Of a stretch of 36,683 nucleotides of DNA, positions 9,688-18,165 are shown in pieces (positions within the stretch are counted from its first letter, which is position 1; each line of letters opens with the position of its first letter). The DNA is taken from positions 1-36,683 of the forward strand of contig CAJWZC010000033.1 in NCBI GenBank assembly GCA_913049915.1. The letters run 5' to 3'. The DNA comes from an uncultured Colwellia sp. (lineage in GTDB: Bacteria > Pseudomonadota > Gammaproteobacteria > Enterobacterales > Alteromonadaceae). A program made the translations under genes and the position numbers. The notes beneath the pieces were generated by a model that was not told the DNA's origin, did no database searches, and saw only the letters and a list, made by a program, of their open reading frames with translations.

Positions 9688-10464
9688 TTATTTTAGCTGA
9701 ATGTTCTGACTCATCATTAACTTTTGAGTTACTTTATGTTGAGGGTTACGCATTACTTCAATAGTTTTTCCTGACTCAACTACCTCGCCATGTGACATCA
9801 CCATTACATCATCACTGAAGTGGCGAACAATACCTAAATTGTGAGAAATCAAAATATAGGCTAACCCCATCTGTTGTTGCAAATCGAGTAGTAAGTTAAT
9901 CATTTGCGATCGTAATGAAGGATCTAATGCAGCTAACGCTTCATCTAGAATAATAACTTGGGGCTGTAATATTATAGCCCTAGCGAGCGATATCCGTTGT
10001 TTCTGACCACCAGAAAACATATGAGGATAAAAATTCATATGATCACCAAGTAGCCCTACTTTTTGTAAAGTCGTACGAATCAGCTGGTGGCGTTGCTTTT
10101 CATTTAATTCAGTATTGAGTATCAATGGCTCATCGAGTAACTCTTGAATGGTTAAGCTTGGGTTTAAGGTAGTACCAGAGTCTTGAAATATCATTCTGAT
10201 ATGCTGACACCTTTGTTTAAACCGTTGGCTCTGTAACAACTGACCATTGAGAAATATCTTACCGGTACTTGAGGTCTCTGCGCCTACTAAAATTTTTGCC
10301 AGAGTTGACTTTCCTGAGCCTGTTTCGCCAACAATCGCTAACGTTTTCTTCGCTTCAACGGCAAAAGATATTGGTGATAAGGCGGTAAACTTACGTTTAT
10401 GATACCAATATCCCTTAAGCTTAAACGATTTTGTTATTTCCTTAACATCTAATAAAACACTCAT
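9688..10464 (-). CDS. sapF: SapF, ABC transporter ATPase of the Sap peptide-uptake system
   Basis: SapF is one of two ATPases of the Sap (sensitivity to antimicrobial peptides) importer, a member of the dipeptide/oligopeptide ABC family. The 258-residue protein has Walker A GETGSGKS at 46-53, the Q-loop (MIFQDSG), the canonical signature FSGGQ at 150-154, Walker B IILDEA and a switch His (LISHNLG). It is the last gene of the minus-strand operon and begins one base after the sapD stop codon, so translation is probably coupled. Gene order (pspF-sapABCDF) supports Sap rather than Dpp or Opp. Substrate specificity in this organism is unproven; Sap in enterics has also been linked to putrescine export and potassium uptake. 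Confidence 0.92.
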   Translation of the reverse strand: MSVLLDVKEITKSFKLKGYWYHKRKFTALSPISFAVEAKKTLAIVGETGSGKSTLAKILVGAETSSTGKIFLNGQLLQSQRFKQRCQHIRMIFQDSGTTLNPSLTIQELLDEPLILNTELNEKQRHQLIRTTLQKVGLLGDHMNFYPHMFSGGQKQRISLARAIILQPQVIILDEALAALDPSLRSQMINLLLDLQQQMGLAYILISHNLGIVRHFSDDVMVMSHGEVVESGKTIEVMRNPQHKVTQKLMMSQNIQLK

Positions 10465-10465
10465 C

Positions 10466-11500
10466 TTATTTTATTCCTTTTACCTTTTTGTGTTTTACCG
10501 AATTTTTTTTAGTTATTTCTCTAATTAAAGGGAAATGGCAACTGACTTTATGACCATGAAAGTTACTTACCTTTGGTGCCGAGACACAAGTTTGTTGTGC
10601 TCTTGGGCATCGAGGGCCTAATCTACATCCAATAGGTAAATGTTGCAAAATAGGGATACTCCCCGGTAAAGTCATAAGACGTGATTTAGTTGGCAACTGC
10701 AAATTTGCTTTAGTACTACTGTCAACTAGTGCCCTAGTATATGGATGCATAGATTTGTTAAATATTTGCTCTGTAGTTCCTGCTTCAACAAACTGGCCGC
10801 TATACATCACTGTAATGGTGCTGGTCCAGTGAGTAAGGTTCTCAAGATCATGGCTTATCAATAAGATAGACATATTTTTTAATTGATTCAAATTGGCAAG
10901 TAATCTAAAAATTTGTCCTTGATTAGTACTTTCCATTGTCGCTGTGGGTTCATCGGCAATTAATAATATTGGTCGGCCTGCGAGAGCTATCGCTATCATA
11001 ACGCGTTGGCAAATTGCTTCAGTAAGTTGATGAGGGTAACTATTAATACATTGATTATGTTTCTTAATTCCAACTTTGTGAAGTAACTTTATCACCGCTT
11101 CTTGACGCTGTTTTTTACGTTGCCAAAAATGACCAGATAACTGCGAAGTATCAATGGCTTCACTTAATTGATCGCCTATTAAAGTGGTGGGATCTAGGCA
11201 ACTCATCGGCTCTTGAAATATCATTGCAACATCACGACATAATAATGCTCTACGTTCATCAATAGTTAGACGTAATAAGTCGATACCTCGCCAATGAAAC
11301 CGATCTGCATGCACATGCCACTTATCGCTTAAAACACCTATAATAGCTTGCGCTAAGAGTGATTTTCCTGAGCCCGACTCACCGACTAAGCCACGAAATT
11401 CACCTTCTTTAATCGATAAACTTACTTTATCTACTGCCCGTATACGTCCATTTGGGGTATCGAGTTCAATGGATAAATTTCTAATATCGAGTAAATTCAT
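10466..11500 (-). CDS. sapD: SapD, ABC transporter ATPase of the Sap system with degenerate signature motif
   Basis: This is the second ATPase of the Sap importer, 344 residues. Walker A GESGSGKS lies at 40-47 and Walker B LLIADEPT at 179-186. The ABC signature, normally LSGGQ, reads LTEAICQ at 159-165; E. coli SapD has a similarly altered motif, so this is a family feature that distinguishes SapD from OppD or DppD. The C-terminal region carries the oligopeptide-transporter extension with several cysteines (CRLGPRCPRAQQTC). The upstream gap to sapC (112 bases) is filled by a small ORF at 11506-11613 whose stop is 5 bases before this ATG. The ATG itself has only a weak ribosome binding site, which suggests coupled translation. 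Confidence 0.92.
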   Translation of the reverse strand: MNLLDIRNLSIELDTPNGRIRAVDKVSLSIKEGEFRGLVGESGSGKSLLAQAIIGVLSDKWHVHADRFHWRGIDLLRLTIDERRALLCRDVAMIFQEPMSCLDPTTLIGDQLSEAIDTSQLSGHFWQRKKQRQEAVIKLLHKVGIKKHNQCINSYPHQLTEAICQRVMIAIALAGRPILLIADEPTATMESTNQGQIFRLLANLNQLKNMSILLISHDLENLTHWTSTITVMYSGQFVEAGTTEQIFNKSMHPYTRALVDSSTKANLQLPTKSRLMTLPGSIPILQHLPIGCRLGPRCPRAQQTCVSAPKVSNFHGHKVSCHFPLIREITKKNSVKHKKVKGIK

Positions 11501-11505
11501 ATGTT

Positions 11506-11613
11506 CTACTTACAGGCTTTTTTGAGTAAAGAAGTTAATAGTAAAGATAATAAAGATAAATTACTTATTACAGTCGTTAAGTCGCTTCTTGTCATTATGT
11601 AGGTGAGTAGCAT
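11506..11613 (-). CDS. Putative 35-residue hydrophobic small protein between sapC and sapD
   Basis: This ORF is too short for most gene callers. Its ATG (11613) overlaps the sapC stop codon as TAATG, an AAAGGA ribosome binding site lies about 6 bases upstream inside the end of sapC, and its TAG stop is 5 bases before the sapD ATG. It therefore fills the only large gap in the operon exactly. The product begins MLLTYIMTRSDLTT, has a hydrophobic stretch VISNLSLLSLLLTSLL and ends KKACK, so it could be a single-pass membrane peptide. I recognise no family. It may be a real small protein of the Sap system, or merely a coupling ORF that delivers ribosomes to sapD. The ORF is directly visible; expression is inference. 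Confidence 0.5.
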   Translation of the reverse strand: MLLTYIMTRSDLTTVISNLSLLSLLLTSLLKKACK

Positions 11614-12506
11614 TAATTTTCCTTTCGCAGCTTCAAAGCATGACGGATACCTTCTCCGACCAAATTAGTGGCAACAACAGCGAATAATATAGCTAAACCT
11701 GGTAAGTAAACTGTCCAAGGTGCTATGTAAAAATGTTCAAGTCCATTGGCTAAAATTGCGCCCCATTCAGGCAAGGGGATTTGTGCTCCTAATCCTAAAA
11801 AACCTAAAGTAGCTATATCTAAGATAGCAGCAGACTGGGCTAGGGTAGCTTGGCTCATTAATCTTTCAACAATATTAGGAAAGACTGAATAGTACAAAAT
11901 ACGGAAGTTACTGGCTCCATCAAGACGAGAAGCAAGTACATAATCTTTTCTAAACTCTTCTTTGACTGCATATCGTGTTATGTGAATAAATTGCGGGATA
12001 AATACAATGGCAATTGCCCAAACAGTGTTACCAATACCTGGCCCTAAAATCGCGACAATAATAATAGCAAGTAATAGTGATGGAATAGATAATATTACAT
12101 CGAGAAAGTGATTTAAAAAACTGGATTTAATGCCCTTTGTTAATGCCGATAAGGAACCAATAACGACGCCGATAACTAAAGAGAAAATCACCACAATAAA
12201 ACTCAAGCCAAAAGTTAGTGACGTACCATACATTAGTCTAGACAACATATCTCGACCTAGCTCATCAGTACCTAATAGGTAACTCACATTACCATCAGTA
12301 TGCCAAGCAGGAGGCAGTAATATCATATCTAAATGTCCTTCTACAGGTGAGTAAGGAGATATGATTGGCGCGAAAATAGCAAGTATAATTAGGAAAATGA
12401 AACAGCAAAAACCGACCATAGCTACAGGAGTTTTACGGAAAATCCCCCACAACTGCATAAATGGCGAAGGAAAGACTTCTTCAAGATATATTTTTTCACG
12501 AGCCAT
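11613..12506 (-). CDS. sapC: SapC, permease of the Sap peptide-uptake system
   Basis: SapC is an inner-membrane permease subunit of the Sap ABC importer (DppC/OppC family), 297 residues. Features are an N-terminal cytoplasmic segment, a first membrane helix (VAMVGFCCFIFLIILAIFAP), and further helices ending with the binding-protein-dependent transport domain, including the EAA-type loop around ASRLDGASNFRILYYSVFPN that contacts the ATPases. Its start overlaps the end of sapB by 11 bases, indicating translational coupling. At its 3' end the TAA overlaps the ATG of the small ORF 11506-11613. Confidence 0.92.
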   Translation of the reverse strand: MAREKIYLEEVFPSPFMQLWGIFRKTPVAMVGFCCFIFLIILAIFAPIISPYSPVEGHLDMILLPPAWHTDGNVSYLLGTDELGRDMLSRLMYGTSLTFGLSFIVVIFSLVIGVVIGSLSALTKGIKSSFLNHFLDVILSIPSLLLAIIIVAILGPGIGNTVWAIAIVFIPQFIHITRYAVKEEFRKDYVLASRLDGASNFRILYYSVFPNIVERLMSQATLAQSAAILDIATLGFLGLGAQIPLPEWGAILANGLEHFYIAPWTVYLPGLAILFAVVATNLVGEGIRHALKLRKEN

Positions 12507-13524
12507 GATTATTACCTCGTGCTAATGGATTGAGAGCAGCATAAATAAAATCGGTTAATATATGAATAATGAATATAAAACATGATAGTACTAATAAACC
12601 ACTTTGAATCGCTGTATAGTCACGCTGCGAAATACTTTCTATCATCCAACGGCCAATGCCGGGCCAACTAAAAATAACTTCAGTGACCATAGCGAGAGTG
12701 ACCAAATTAGCAAACTGCAACCCCACATGGCGTATTATTTGAATTAATGCATTTCGAATTGCGTGTCGAAATATAATTTGTTTAAAACTCAGACCTTTAG
12801 CCTTAGCTGCTCTGATATAACTTGCCGCCAATACTTCAATCATTGCAGCACGAGATAGGCGAATAAAAATAGTTGCTGGTGCTAATGCGATGACACATGC
12901 GGGTAGAATTATATGGGCACTAGCATTACTAAATGCTTGCCATTTATAAGGGCTGTCGCTTAGTAAAATATCAATAAATTGAACGCCCGTTACAAACTCT
13001 ATTTCAAATAGCAAGCTGATTTGACCTGCTGAAGGTAGCCAACCAAGACCGATTGAGAAAATAAGTATAGCCAGAAGGCCCAGCCAAAAAACAGGAATAG
13101 AATAACCAAGCATGGCGAACGATAAAATTGCATTGTCGCTGGCTTTATTGTGATTGATGGCAGCAATAAAGCCTAAAGGAATACCAATTAACATTGCGAT
13201 AAATAAAGCCACTAAACTGAGTTCTATAGTCGCTGGTAATAATTTTATTATTTCAATACTGATAGGTGAATGACTTGCCATTGAATAACCAAAATCCCCA
13301 TTAAGGATATGAGTTAAGTAAGCACCATACTGAGTAAATATATTTTTATCCATTTGGTAAACTTTATTGAGTTGCGCTAACTCAGTAGCCGTAGCATTAA
13401 TTTGACCTGAATGATTAATGACAGTATCACCAGGAAATAAAAAACTTAAACTAAATGATAATAGCGTTAATACCAACATGGTAAAAATAAATAAGCTTAA
13501 ACGTCGTAAAGTAAAAGTAAGCAT
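12496..13524 (-). CDS. sapB: SapB, permease of the Sap peptide-uptake system
   Basis: SapB is the partner permease (DppB/OppB family), 342 residues. It begins with a membrane helix (LSLFIFTMLVLTLLSFSLSF), followed by a periplasmic region and the conserved transport domain with the loop AASYIRAAKAKGLSFKQII, which is the EAA-type ATPase-docking motif. The family C-terminal motif around EVIFSWPGIGRWMIESISQRD is present. It starts one base after the sapA stop codon and overlaps sapC by 11 bases, so sapABC are tightly coupled. Confidence 0.92.
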   Translation of the reverse strand: MLTFTLRRLSLFIFTMLVLTLLSFSLSFLFPGDTVINHSGQINATATELAQLNKVYQMDKNIFTQYGAYLTHILNGDFGYSMASHSPISIEIIKLLPATIELSLVALFIAMLIGIPLGFIAAINHNKASDNAILSFAMLGYSIPVFWLGLLAILIFSIGLGWLPSAGQISLLFEIEFVTGVQFIDILLSDSPYKWQAFSNASAHIILPACVIALAPATIFIRLSRAAMIEVLAASYIRAAKAKGLSFKQIIFRHAIRNALIQIIRHVGLQFANLVTLAMVTEVIFSWPGIGRWMIESISQRDYTAIQSGLLVLSCFIFIIHILTDFIYAALNPLARGNNHGS

Positions 13525-13525
13525 A

Positions 13526-15196
13526 TTAATTACTCACCTTTTCAGCTTTACCTGGCTCCAATAAATCTTCATACTGAATTTTTTTCGGCTTTTTAGTGAC
13601 TTGATAAAAGCTGATACCGCCAAAATCTTCTAGTATATTACCTTCTACATCAATACCGCGTGCTTGAAAACGTTTTGAGTGGGCAATAGGTAATAAAGGC
13701 ATCTCTTCATTAATTATCCTCATAGCTTTAGCATAATAACTTTTTCTTTTACTTATGTTCGTTGTACTAAGTGCGTTTTTTAACAATTGATCAAACTCTT
13801 TATTACACCAAAATGTGGGGTTACTACCCTTTTCACTAGAAGAGCAACTGAGCATTGGTGTGAAAAAATTATCAGGATCAGGGTGATCAGCGTTCCAGCC
13901 TAATAAAAAACTTTGGTGTTCACCCAGTGATAAACGTCGTAAAAAAGTAATCCACTCATAGCTAACAATTTTTACCTCAACGCCAATTTTCTTTAAATCT
14001 GCTTGAATCAATTTTGCCATTGTTAGCGCATTTGGATTATATGTTCTTTGCACCGGCATTGCCCATAAATCCATAGTAAAACCTTGAGTATAACCGGCTA
14101 CTTCCAATAATGATTTAGCGCGAATTGGATCATAACCTAGTTCAGGAGTTTCGCTGTCATAAGCCCATGAGGTCTTGGGTAATATCGATTTTGCTCGGGC
14201 TGCCTGCCCTTGATAGATAGTGTCAATTAATACCTGCTTATTAATTGCTAAACTGATAGCTTGGCGGACTAACTTGTTATTAAAGGGTTCTTTTTTAGTA
14301 TTGAAGCCAAAATATCCAACATTTAACGAGGTTATTGATTCTAATTTCAAATCGCTTCTTTCAGTAATTTTTCCATGAGCTATAGGATAGCTACTGACAT
14401 CACATTCGTTAGCTAATAGTTTTGTTAAACGACTTGTTTCTCTAGGAGAAATATCATAGACAAGTTGTTCTATTTTTGCTTTTCCTTGCCAATATGCATC
14501 ATGGCGGTAGAAGCGTATTAATGAACCGACACGGTAATCTTTTAGCTTAAAAGGACCAGTACCAATTGGTAGTATATCAATATCATGGGGAGTACTTTTA
14601 TTTTGAAGTGTTTGACCATATTCTTCGGATAAAATAACTGCATAATCGGTCGCTAAATTAGCCAAGAAAGAACTATCGTTACGTTTTAAAATAAAACGAA
14701 CGGTAAAATCATTAATTTTTTCTACTTTTTCAACAAGATCTGTAAAGTTAACACTTTGAAAAAAAGGGTATTGGCCTCCTGATACTTGATGAAATGGATG
14801 TTTTTTATCTAAAACCCTATTAAAGCTAAATAGCACATCGTCAGCATTAAATAATCTTGTCGGCGTAAAATAACTAGTGTGATGAAATTTAACATCTTGG
14901 CGTAAATAGAAAGTTATTTTTTTACCATCACGGGTTACATGCCATGATTTGGCTAAAGAAGGCCCTAAAGTGTTCTTTTTATCTGTATAAATAATAAGCG
15001 TGTTATAAAGCTGTTTAGCACTGGCATCAGTCGTTGTACCTGAAATACTGAGTTGAGGATTGAATGTTTCAGGAGAACCCTCAGAGCAATAGATAATACT
15101 ACGCTCACTTAAAGAGAGTATATTTGTTTCGTTACAACCCGTTAAAATGCTTATAAAAGCCACTATTATTAAGGATAATATGGATTTAAAATTCAT
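13526..15196 (-). CDS. sapA: SapA, peptide-binding protein of the Sap system, apparent lipoprotein
   Basis: SapA is the extracytoplasmic solute-binding protein (family 5) that captures cationic or other peptides for the SapBCDF importer. The ATG at 15196 is chosen because it overlaps the pspF stop (ATGAATTTTAA), has GGTAG upstream, and gives a good signal peptide; an upstream in-frame TTG is less likely. The product is 556 residues. Signal residues 1-20 end in a lipobox LTGC with Cys21, so the protein is probably acylated and membrane-tethered, unlike E. coli SapA, whose signal peptide lacks such a cysteine. The binding domain keeps family landmarks such as WFTPTR-like YFTPTRLFNADDV, GTGPFKL and SWAYD. 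The 11-base overlap with pspF places sap expression partly under pspF transcription. Confidence 0.92.
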   Translation of the reverse strand: MNFKSILSLIIVAFISILTGCNETNILSLSERSIIYCSEGSPETFNPQLSISGTTTDASAKQLYNTLIIYTDKKNTLGPSLAKSWHVTRDGKKITFYLRQDVKFHHTSYFTPTRLFNADDVLFSFNRVLDKKHPFHQVSGGQYPFFQSVNFTDLVEKVEKINDFTVRFILKRNDSSFLANLATDYAVILSEEYGQTLQNKSTPHDIDILPIGTGPFKLKDYRVGSLIRFYRHDAYWQGKAKIEQLVYDISPRETSRLTKLLANECDVSSYPIAHGKITERSDLKLESITSLNVGYFGFNTKKEPFNNKLVRQAISLAINKQVLIDTIYQGQAARAKSILPKTSWAYDSETPELGYDPIRAKSLLEVAGYTQGFTMDLWAMPVQRTYNPNALTMAKLIQADLKKIGVEVKIVSYEWITFLRRLSLGEHQSFLLGWNADHPDPDNFFTPMLSCSSSEKGSNPTFWCNKEFDQLLKNALSTTNISKRKSYYAKAMRIINEEMPLLPIAHSKRFQARGIDVEGNILEDFGGISFYQVTKKPKKIQYEDLLEPGKAEKVSN

Positions 15197-16304
15197 CGTT
15201 AATACTACCATCAAGCAAGTTATATTTTTTTAGGTAACCCCTTAACTGATGATAAGTTAATTCGAGTGCTTCTGCTGTTTTCTTTTGATTAAATTGGCAA
15301 TGTGCTAATGCTGATTGTATTAATTCGATTTCATAATCTTGTGATAATGTTTTTAATGACTGAGGAAATTGTTGGGTCATTATTTTAGGTGTTACTTTAA
15401 TACAGTCTAATACTTTAGGCGAAGTTATAGTAGTTACATTGGTTGTGTTATCACCAGCTAAATCACTATTGTTATTGAGTTCACGAACTCTATCATGGGT
15501 TCTAATTTGTTGGTTTGGCCTAAAGGGAGATTCGAATGGGTCAATGATCAACTCATGAACGGGTAAATGTGGGTTATTACTTCGATAAACGCTTCGTTCA
15601 ACGACATTTTTTAATTCACGAATATTACCAGGCCAATGATATTCAAGCAGGCTGCGCTTAGCTTTTTCGGTAAAGCCGCTAAATAATTCAAACTCAAGCT
15701 CACGGGCCATATTAATAGCAAAATGTTCTGCCAGCATTAGTATATCGTCTAAACGCTCTCGCAGCGGCGGCAGAGTTATAACATCAAAGGCTAAGCGATC
15801 TAATAGATCCGCTCTAAATTGTCCAGACGCCGCTAATGTAGGTAAATCTTCATTTGTTGCAGCAACTAATCGAACATCACTTTGGATTGTTCTTGAGCCA
15901 CCAACACGTTCAAATTCGCCGTATTCAACAACACGTAATAACTTTTCTTGGATGAGACCTGAGGTATTAGCAATTTCATCTAAAAAGAGCGTGCCCTTAT
16001 CGGCACGTTCAAATCGCCCTTCATGACGTTTACTTGCCCCAGTAAAAGCGCCACTATCGTAGCCAAATAATTCAGTCTCAAGTAAATTTTCATTTAATGC
16101 TGCACAGTTTAGTTTTAAATAGCTCTGTTCCCAACGTTTAGATAGAAAGTGTAAGCGGGCGGCAACAAGCTCTTTACCGGTACCGCGTTCACCAATAATG
16201 AGTACCGGTTTACTTAAGGTAGCGACTTGGGATATTTGCTCAAGTACTTCTAAAAAGCAATTTGATTGGCCAAGAAGATTATCTTGTTGGTTAAAACGCG
16301 CCAT
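15186..16304 (-). CDS. pspF: PspF, sigma-54 enhancer-binding activator of the phage shock response
   Basis: PspF is the AAA+ activator that remodels sigma-54 polymerase at psp promoters; PspA holds it inactive until the inner membrane is stressed. It lacks a receiver domain, as PspF does. Walker A GERGTGKE lies at 38-45, the sigma-54 contact loop GAFTGA at 85-90, Walker B LFLDE at 106-110, and a Fis-type helix-turn-helix at the C-terminus (QKKTAEALELTYHQLRGYLKKY). At 372 residues it is about 45 longer than E. coli PspF; the extra length is a low-complexity Asn/Thr-rich linker around residues 250-315 before the DNA-binding domain. It is divergent from pspA with 225 bases between them, the classical arrangement. 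Confidence 0.96.
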   Translation of the reverse strand: MARFNQQDNLLGQSNCFLEVLEQISQVATLSKPVLIIGERGTGKELVAARLHFLSKRWEQSYLKLNCAALNENLLETELFGYDSGAFTGASKRHEGRFERADKGTLFLDEIANTSGLIQEKLLRVVEYGEFERVGGSRTIQSDVRLVAATNEDLPTLAASGQFRADLLDRLAFDVITLPPLRERLDDILMLAEHFAINMARELEFELFSGFTEKAKRSLLEYHWPGNIRELKNVVERSVYRSNNPHLPVHELIIDPFESPFRPNQQIRTHDRVRELNNNSDLAGDNTTNVTTITSPKVLDCIKVTPKIMTQQFPQSLKTLSQDYEIELIQSALAHCQFNQKKTAEALELTYHQLRGYLKKYNLLDGSINDEF

Positions 16305-16329
16305 AGTAAACTCAAATGTTGGTTTATTT

Positions 16330-16344
16330 CACTAACAAGTAGTG
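16330..16344. promoter_or_regulatory. Candidate PspF upstream activating site
   Basis: A perfect inverted repeat CACTA, five bases, TAGTG lies in the pspF-pspA divergent gap, followed by TA to give TAGTGTA. As I recall, the enteric PspF enhancer contains a TAGTGTAA half-site. It is centred about 118 bases upstream of the inferred pspA start, a normal enhancer distance for sigma-54 promoters, and close to pspF itself, which fits autoregulation. Confidence 0.4.
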
Positions 16345-16428
16345 TATTTTATTACTTAAGCGGTTGAAAGCCTTTTTCGAATAAATAATAAAGTCTTTTA
16401 AAACAATAGTTTAATTATTATTAAAAGT

Positions 16429-16444
16429 TGGCGTAAAACATGAA
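16429..16444 (+). promoter_or_regulatory. Candidate sigma-54 promoter of pspABC
   Basis: TGGC at 16429-16432 matches the -24 element. The -12 element reads ATGAA where TTGCA is expected, so the usually conserved GC is GA. This is the best sigma-54-like match in the gap, and a PspF-driven promoter is expected here. It would put the transcript start near 16455, giving a 75-base leader. Confidence 0.4.
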
Positions 16445-16529
16445 TGTATAGAAATAGTAATTCAGTGCTAAGTTAGTGTTTAGTTTATGTAAAGTAAGCA
16501 TGGTTTAGCCATCAGTTGAGGACGTTGTT

Positions 16530-17195
16530 ATGGGTATTTTTTCAAGATTCACAGATATAATTAATTCTAATATTAATAATTTATTAGATAAAGCCGAAGA
16601 TCCGGCAAAAATGGTACGTTTGATCATTCAGGAAATGGAAGATACCTTAGTTGAAGTACGCTCCAGCTCAGCAAAAACACTGGCAGATAAAAAAGAACTA
16701 ACCCGTCAAGTGAGTCGCCTTGAGCAAGATGCCGAGCAATGGCAAGAAAAAGCTGAATTGGCTTTAAATAAAGATCGTGAAGATTTAGCGCGTGCTGCTT
16801 TGATGGAAAAGAAAAAGAGCAGTGAAAGTGCACAAGCGTTAGTCGATGAATTAATACATACCGATGAGCACCTGAGTAAATTACAAGATGAAATATCGCA
16901 ATTACAAGATAAGCTTAGCGATGCTAAGGCTCGTCAAAAGGCTATTGTTATTCGTGAAAAATCTGCGAGTTCTCGTTTAAAAGTAAAAGAGAACCTTCAC
17001 AGTACACGCGTTAATGATGCTTTAAATCGTTTTGACCATTATGAACGTAAAGTTGATGATATTGAAGCTGCAGTTGAATCATATGATTTAGGTAGTAAAT
17101 CATTAGCTGATGAGATTGCGGGTCTTGCATCCGATGAAAAAGTTGATGATGAACTAGCGCAGTTAAAAGCTAAGATGAAAAATAAGCAAAAGTAA
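16530..17195 (+). CDS. pspA: Phage shock protein A
   Basis: PspA is the coiled-coil effector of the phage shock response (PspA/Vipp1/ESCRT-III superfamily). It binds PspF in the cytoplasm as a repressor, and on stress oligomerises on the inner membrane to preserve proton motive force. The 221-residue protein (222 in E. coli) starts MGIFSRFTDIINSNINNLLD, the amphipathic membrane-binding helix, followed by EDPAKMVRLIIQEME and long charged coiled coils to the end. The ATG is preceded by GAGGAC. pspB follows 61 bases later, and both probably share one sigma-54 transcript. Confidence 0.97.
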   Translation: MGIFSRFTDIINSNINNLLDKAEDPAKMVRLIIQEMEDTLVEVRSSSAKTLADKKELTRQVSRLEQDAEQWQEKAELALNKDREDLARAALMEKKKSSESAQALVDELIHTDEHLSKLQDEISQLQDKLSDAKARQKAIVIREKSASSRLKVKENLHSTRVNDALNRFDHYERKVDDIEAAVESYDLGSKSLADEIAGLASDEKVDDELAQLKAKMKNKQK

Positions 17196-17256
17196 TAAAA
17201 AAGTACTATAAAAAATAAATAAAACTATCGGTAGAATAGGATAAAGGAGAAGTATT

Positions 17257-17484
17257 ATGGAAGAGATCATCGTCGCACCCGTTATTATTTTTATGATCAT
17301 TGTTGCTCCAATATGGCTAGTTTTGCATTACCGCAGTAAAAAGCAAGTTAGCCAAGGCTTGAGCCAAGAAGAGTATATTCAATTGTCAGAATTATCAGAA
17401 GTTGCCGATACCATGGCTGATAGGATTCAAACCCTCGAAGCGATTTTAGACGCGGAGACCCCAACCTGGAGAACCAAATTATGA
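17257..17484 (+). CDS. pspB: Phage shock protein B
   Basis: PspB is a small inner-membrane protein that, with PspC, senses membrane damage and recruits PspA away from PspF. The 75-residue product has one membrane helix (residues about 5-25, VIIFMIIVAPIWLVLHY) followed by a cytosolic acidic helix with the family motif around LSELSEVADTMADRIQTLE. A strong AAAGGAG ribosome binding site precedes the ATG. Its stop overlaps the pspC start (ATGA), so the two are translationally coupled. Confidence 0.95.
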   Translation: MEEIIVAPVIIFMIIVAPIWLVLHYRSKKQVSQGLSQEEYIQLSELSEVADTMADRIQTLEAILDAETPTWRTKL

Positions 17485-17933
17485 ATCGAGAAAGAGGTGA
17501 GTTATATCGTAACGCTGAGCAAGGAAAAATATTTGGCGTTTGTGCGGGCATAGCTGATTATTTTGGTTGGGAAACTTGGCTAGTAAGGATATTAGTGGTT
17601 TCAGCCGTATTATTTGGTATGCCTTTTCTAATTTTAGGTTATTTTGCCGCTTGGTTTATTCTTGATCAGGCGCCAGAGAAATCTGCTCAAGTAAATGATG
17701 TTACAAATGATAGCCAATATATTAAACGCTCTCATCAAAGAAAGGGACAGGTTGATGTAAGCAATGAGTCTATTAAGGTAAAAGCTCGAATTTGGCAAGC
17801 AGGTGAACCACCTAAACAAGCACTTTATGACATTCGCCGTAAGTTTCGTTCGTTGGAAGGAAAGGTACAAGCGATGGAGCAATATGTTACATCATCTGAA
17901 TTTACCGTTTCTAGGGAAATTAATAAGCTGTAA
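17481..17933 (+). CDS. pspC: Phage shock protein C
   Basis: PspC is the membrane partner of PspB. The 150-residue protein has the PspC domain near the N-terminus (GELYRNAEQGKIFGVCAGIADYFGW), then a membrane segment (LVVSAVLFGMPFLILGYFAAWFIL, residues about 35-60) and a C-terminal soluble region with a short coiled-coil-like helix (YDIRRKFRSLEGKVQAMEQY). It is the last gene of this unit: a terminator lies at 17985-18010. No pspD, pspE or pspG was found next to it. Confidence 0.95.
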   Translation: MNRERGELYRNAEQGKIFGVCAGIADYFGWETWLVRILVVSAVLFGMPFLILGYFAAWFILDQAPEKSAQVNDVTNDSQYIKRSHQRKGQVDVSNESIKVKARIWQAGEPPKQALYDIRRKFRSLEGKVQAMEQYVTSSEFTVSREINKL

Positions 17934-17984
17934 TAGCAAACTAAGCAATAAATTTAATCCATTTGGTATTATATGAAATTGTTC

Positions 17985-18010
17985 AAAAAGCTGTCTGTTG
18001 ACAGCTTTTT
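17985..18010 (+). terminator. Rho-independent terminator of pspABC
   Basis: AAAAAGCTGTC (17985-17995) pairs with GACAGCTTTTT (18000-18010) around TGTT. The T-run is part of the right arm. This separates pspABC from ycjXF. Confidence 0.92.
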
Positions 18011-18165
18011 ATTTATTCGCTATAGAAAGAATATTCACGGTTATCGTTAAGTATTAATTTTCTAGAAAATTCAATCAATGAGATGTAATTTTAATTAAAA
18101 GACCTTACTATCAAATTAAATAAGATCTAATTTATAAGTTATTAATTCATTATGGCATTCACTTT

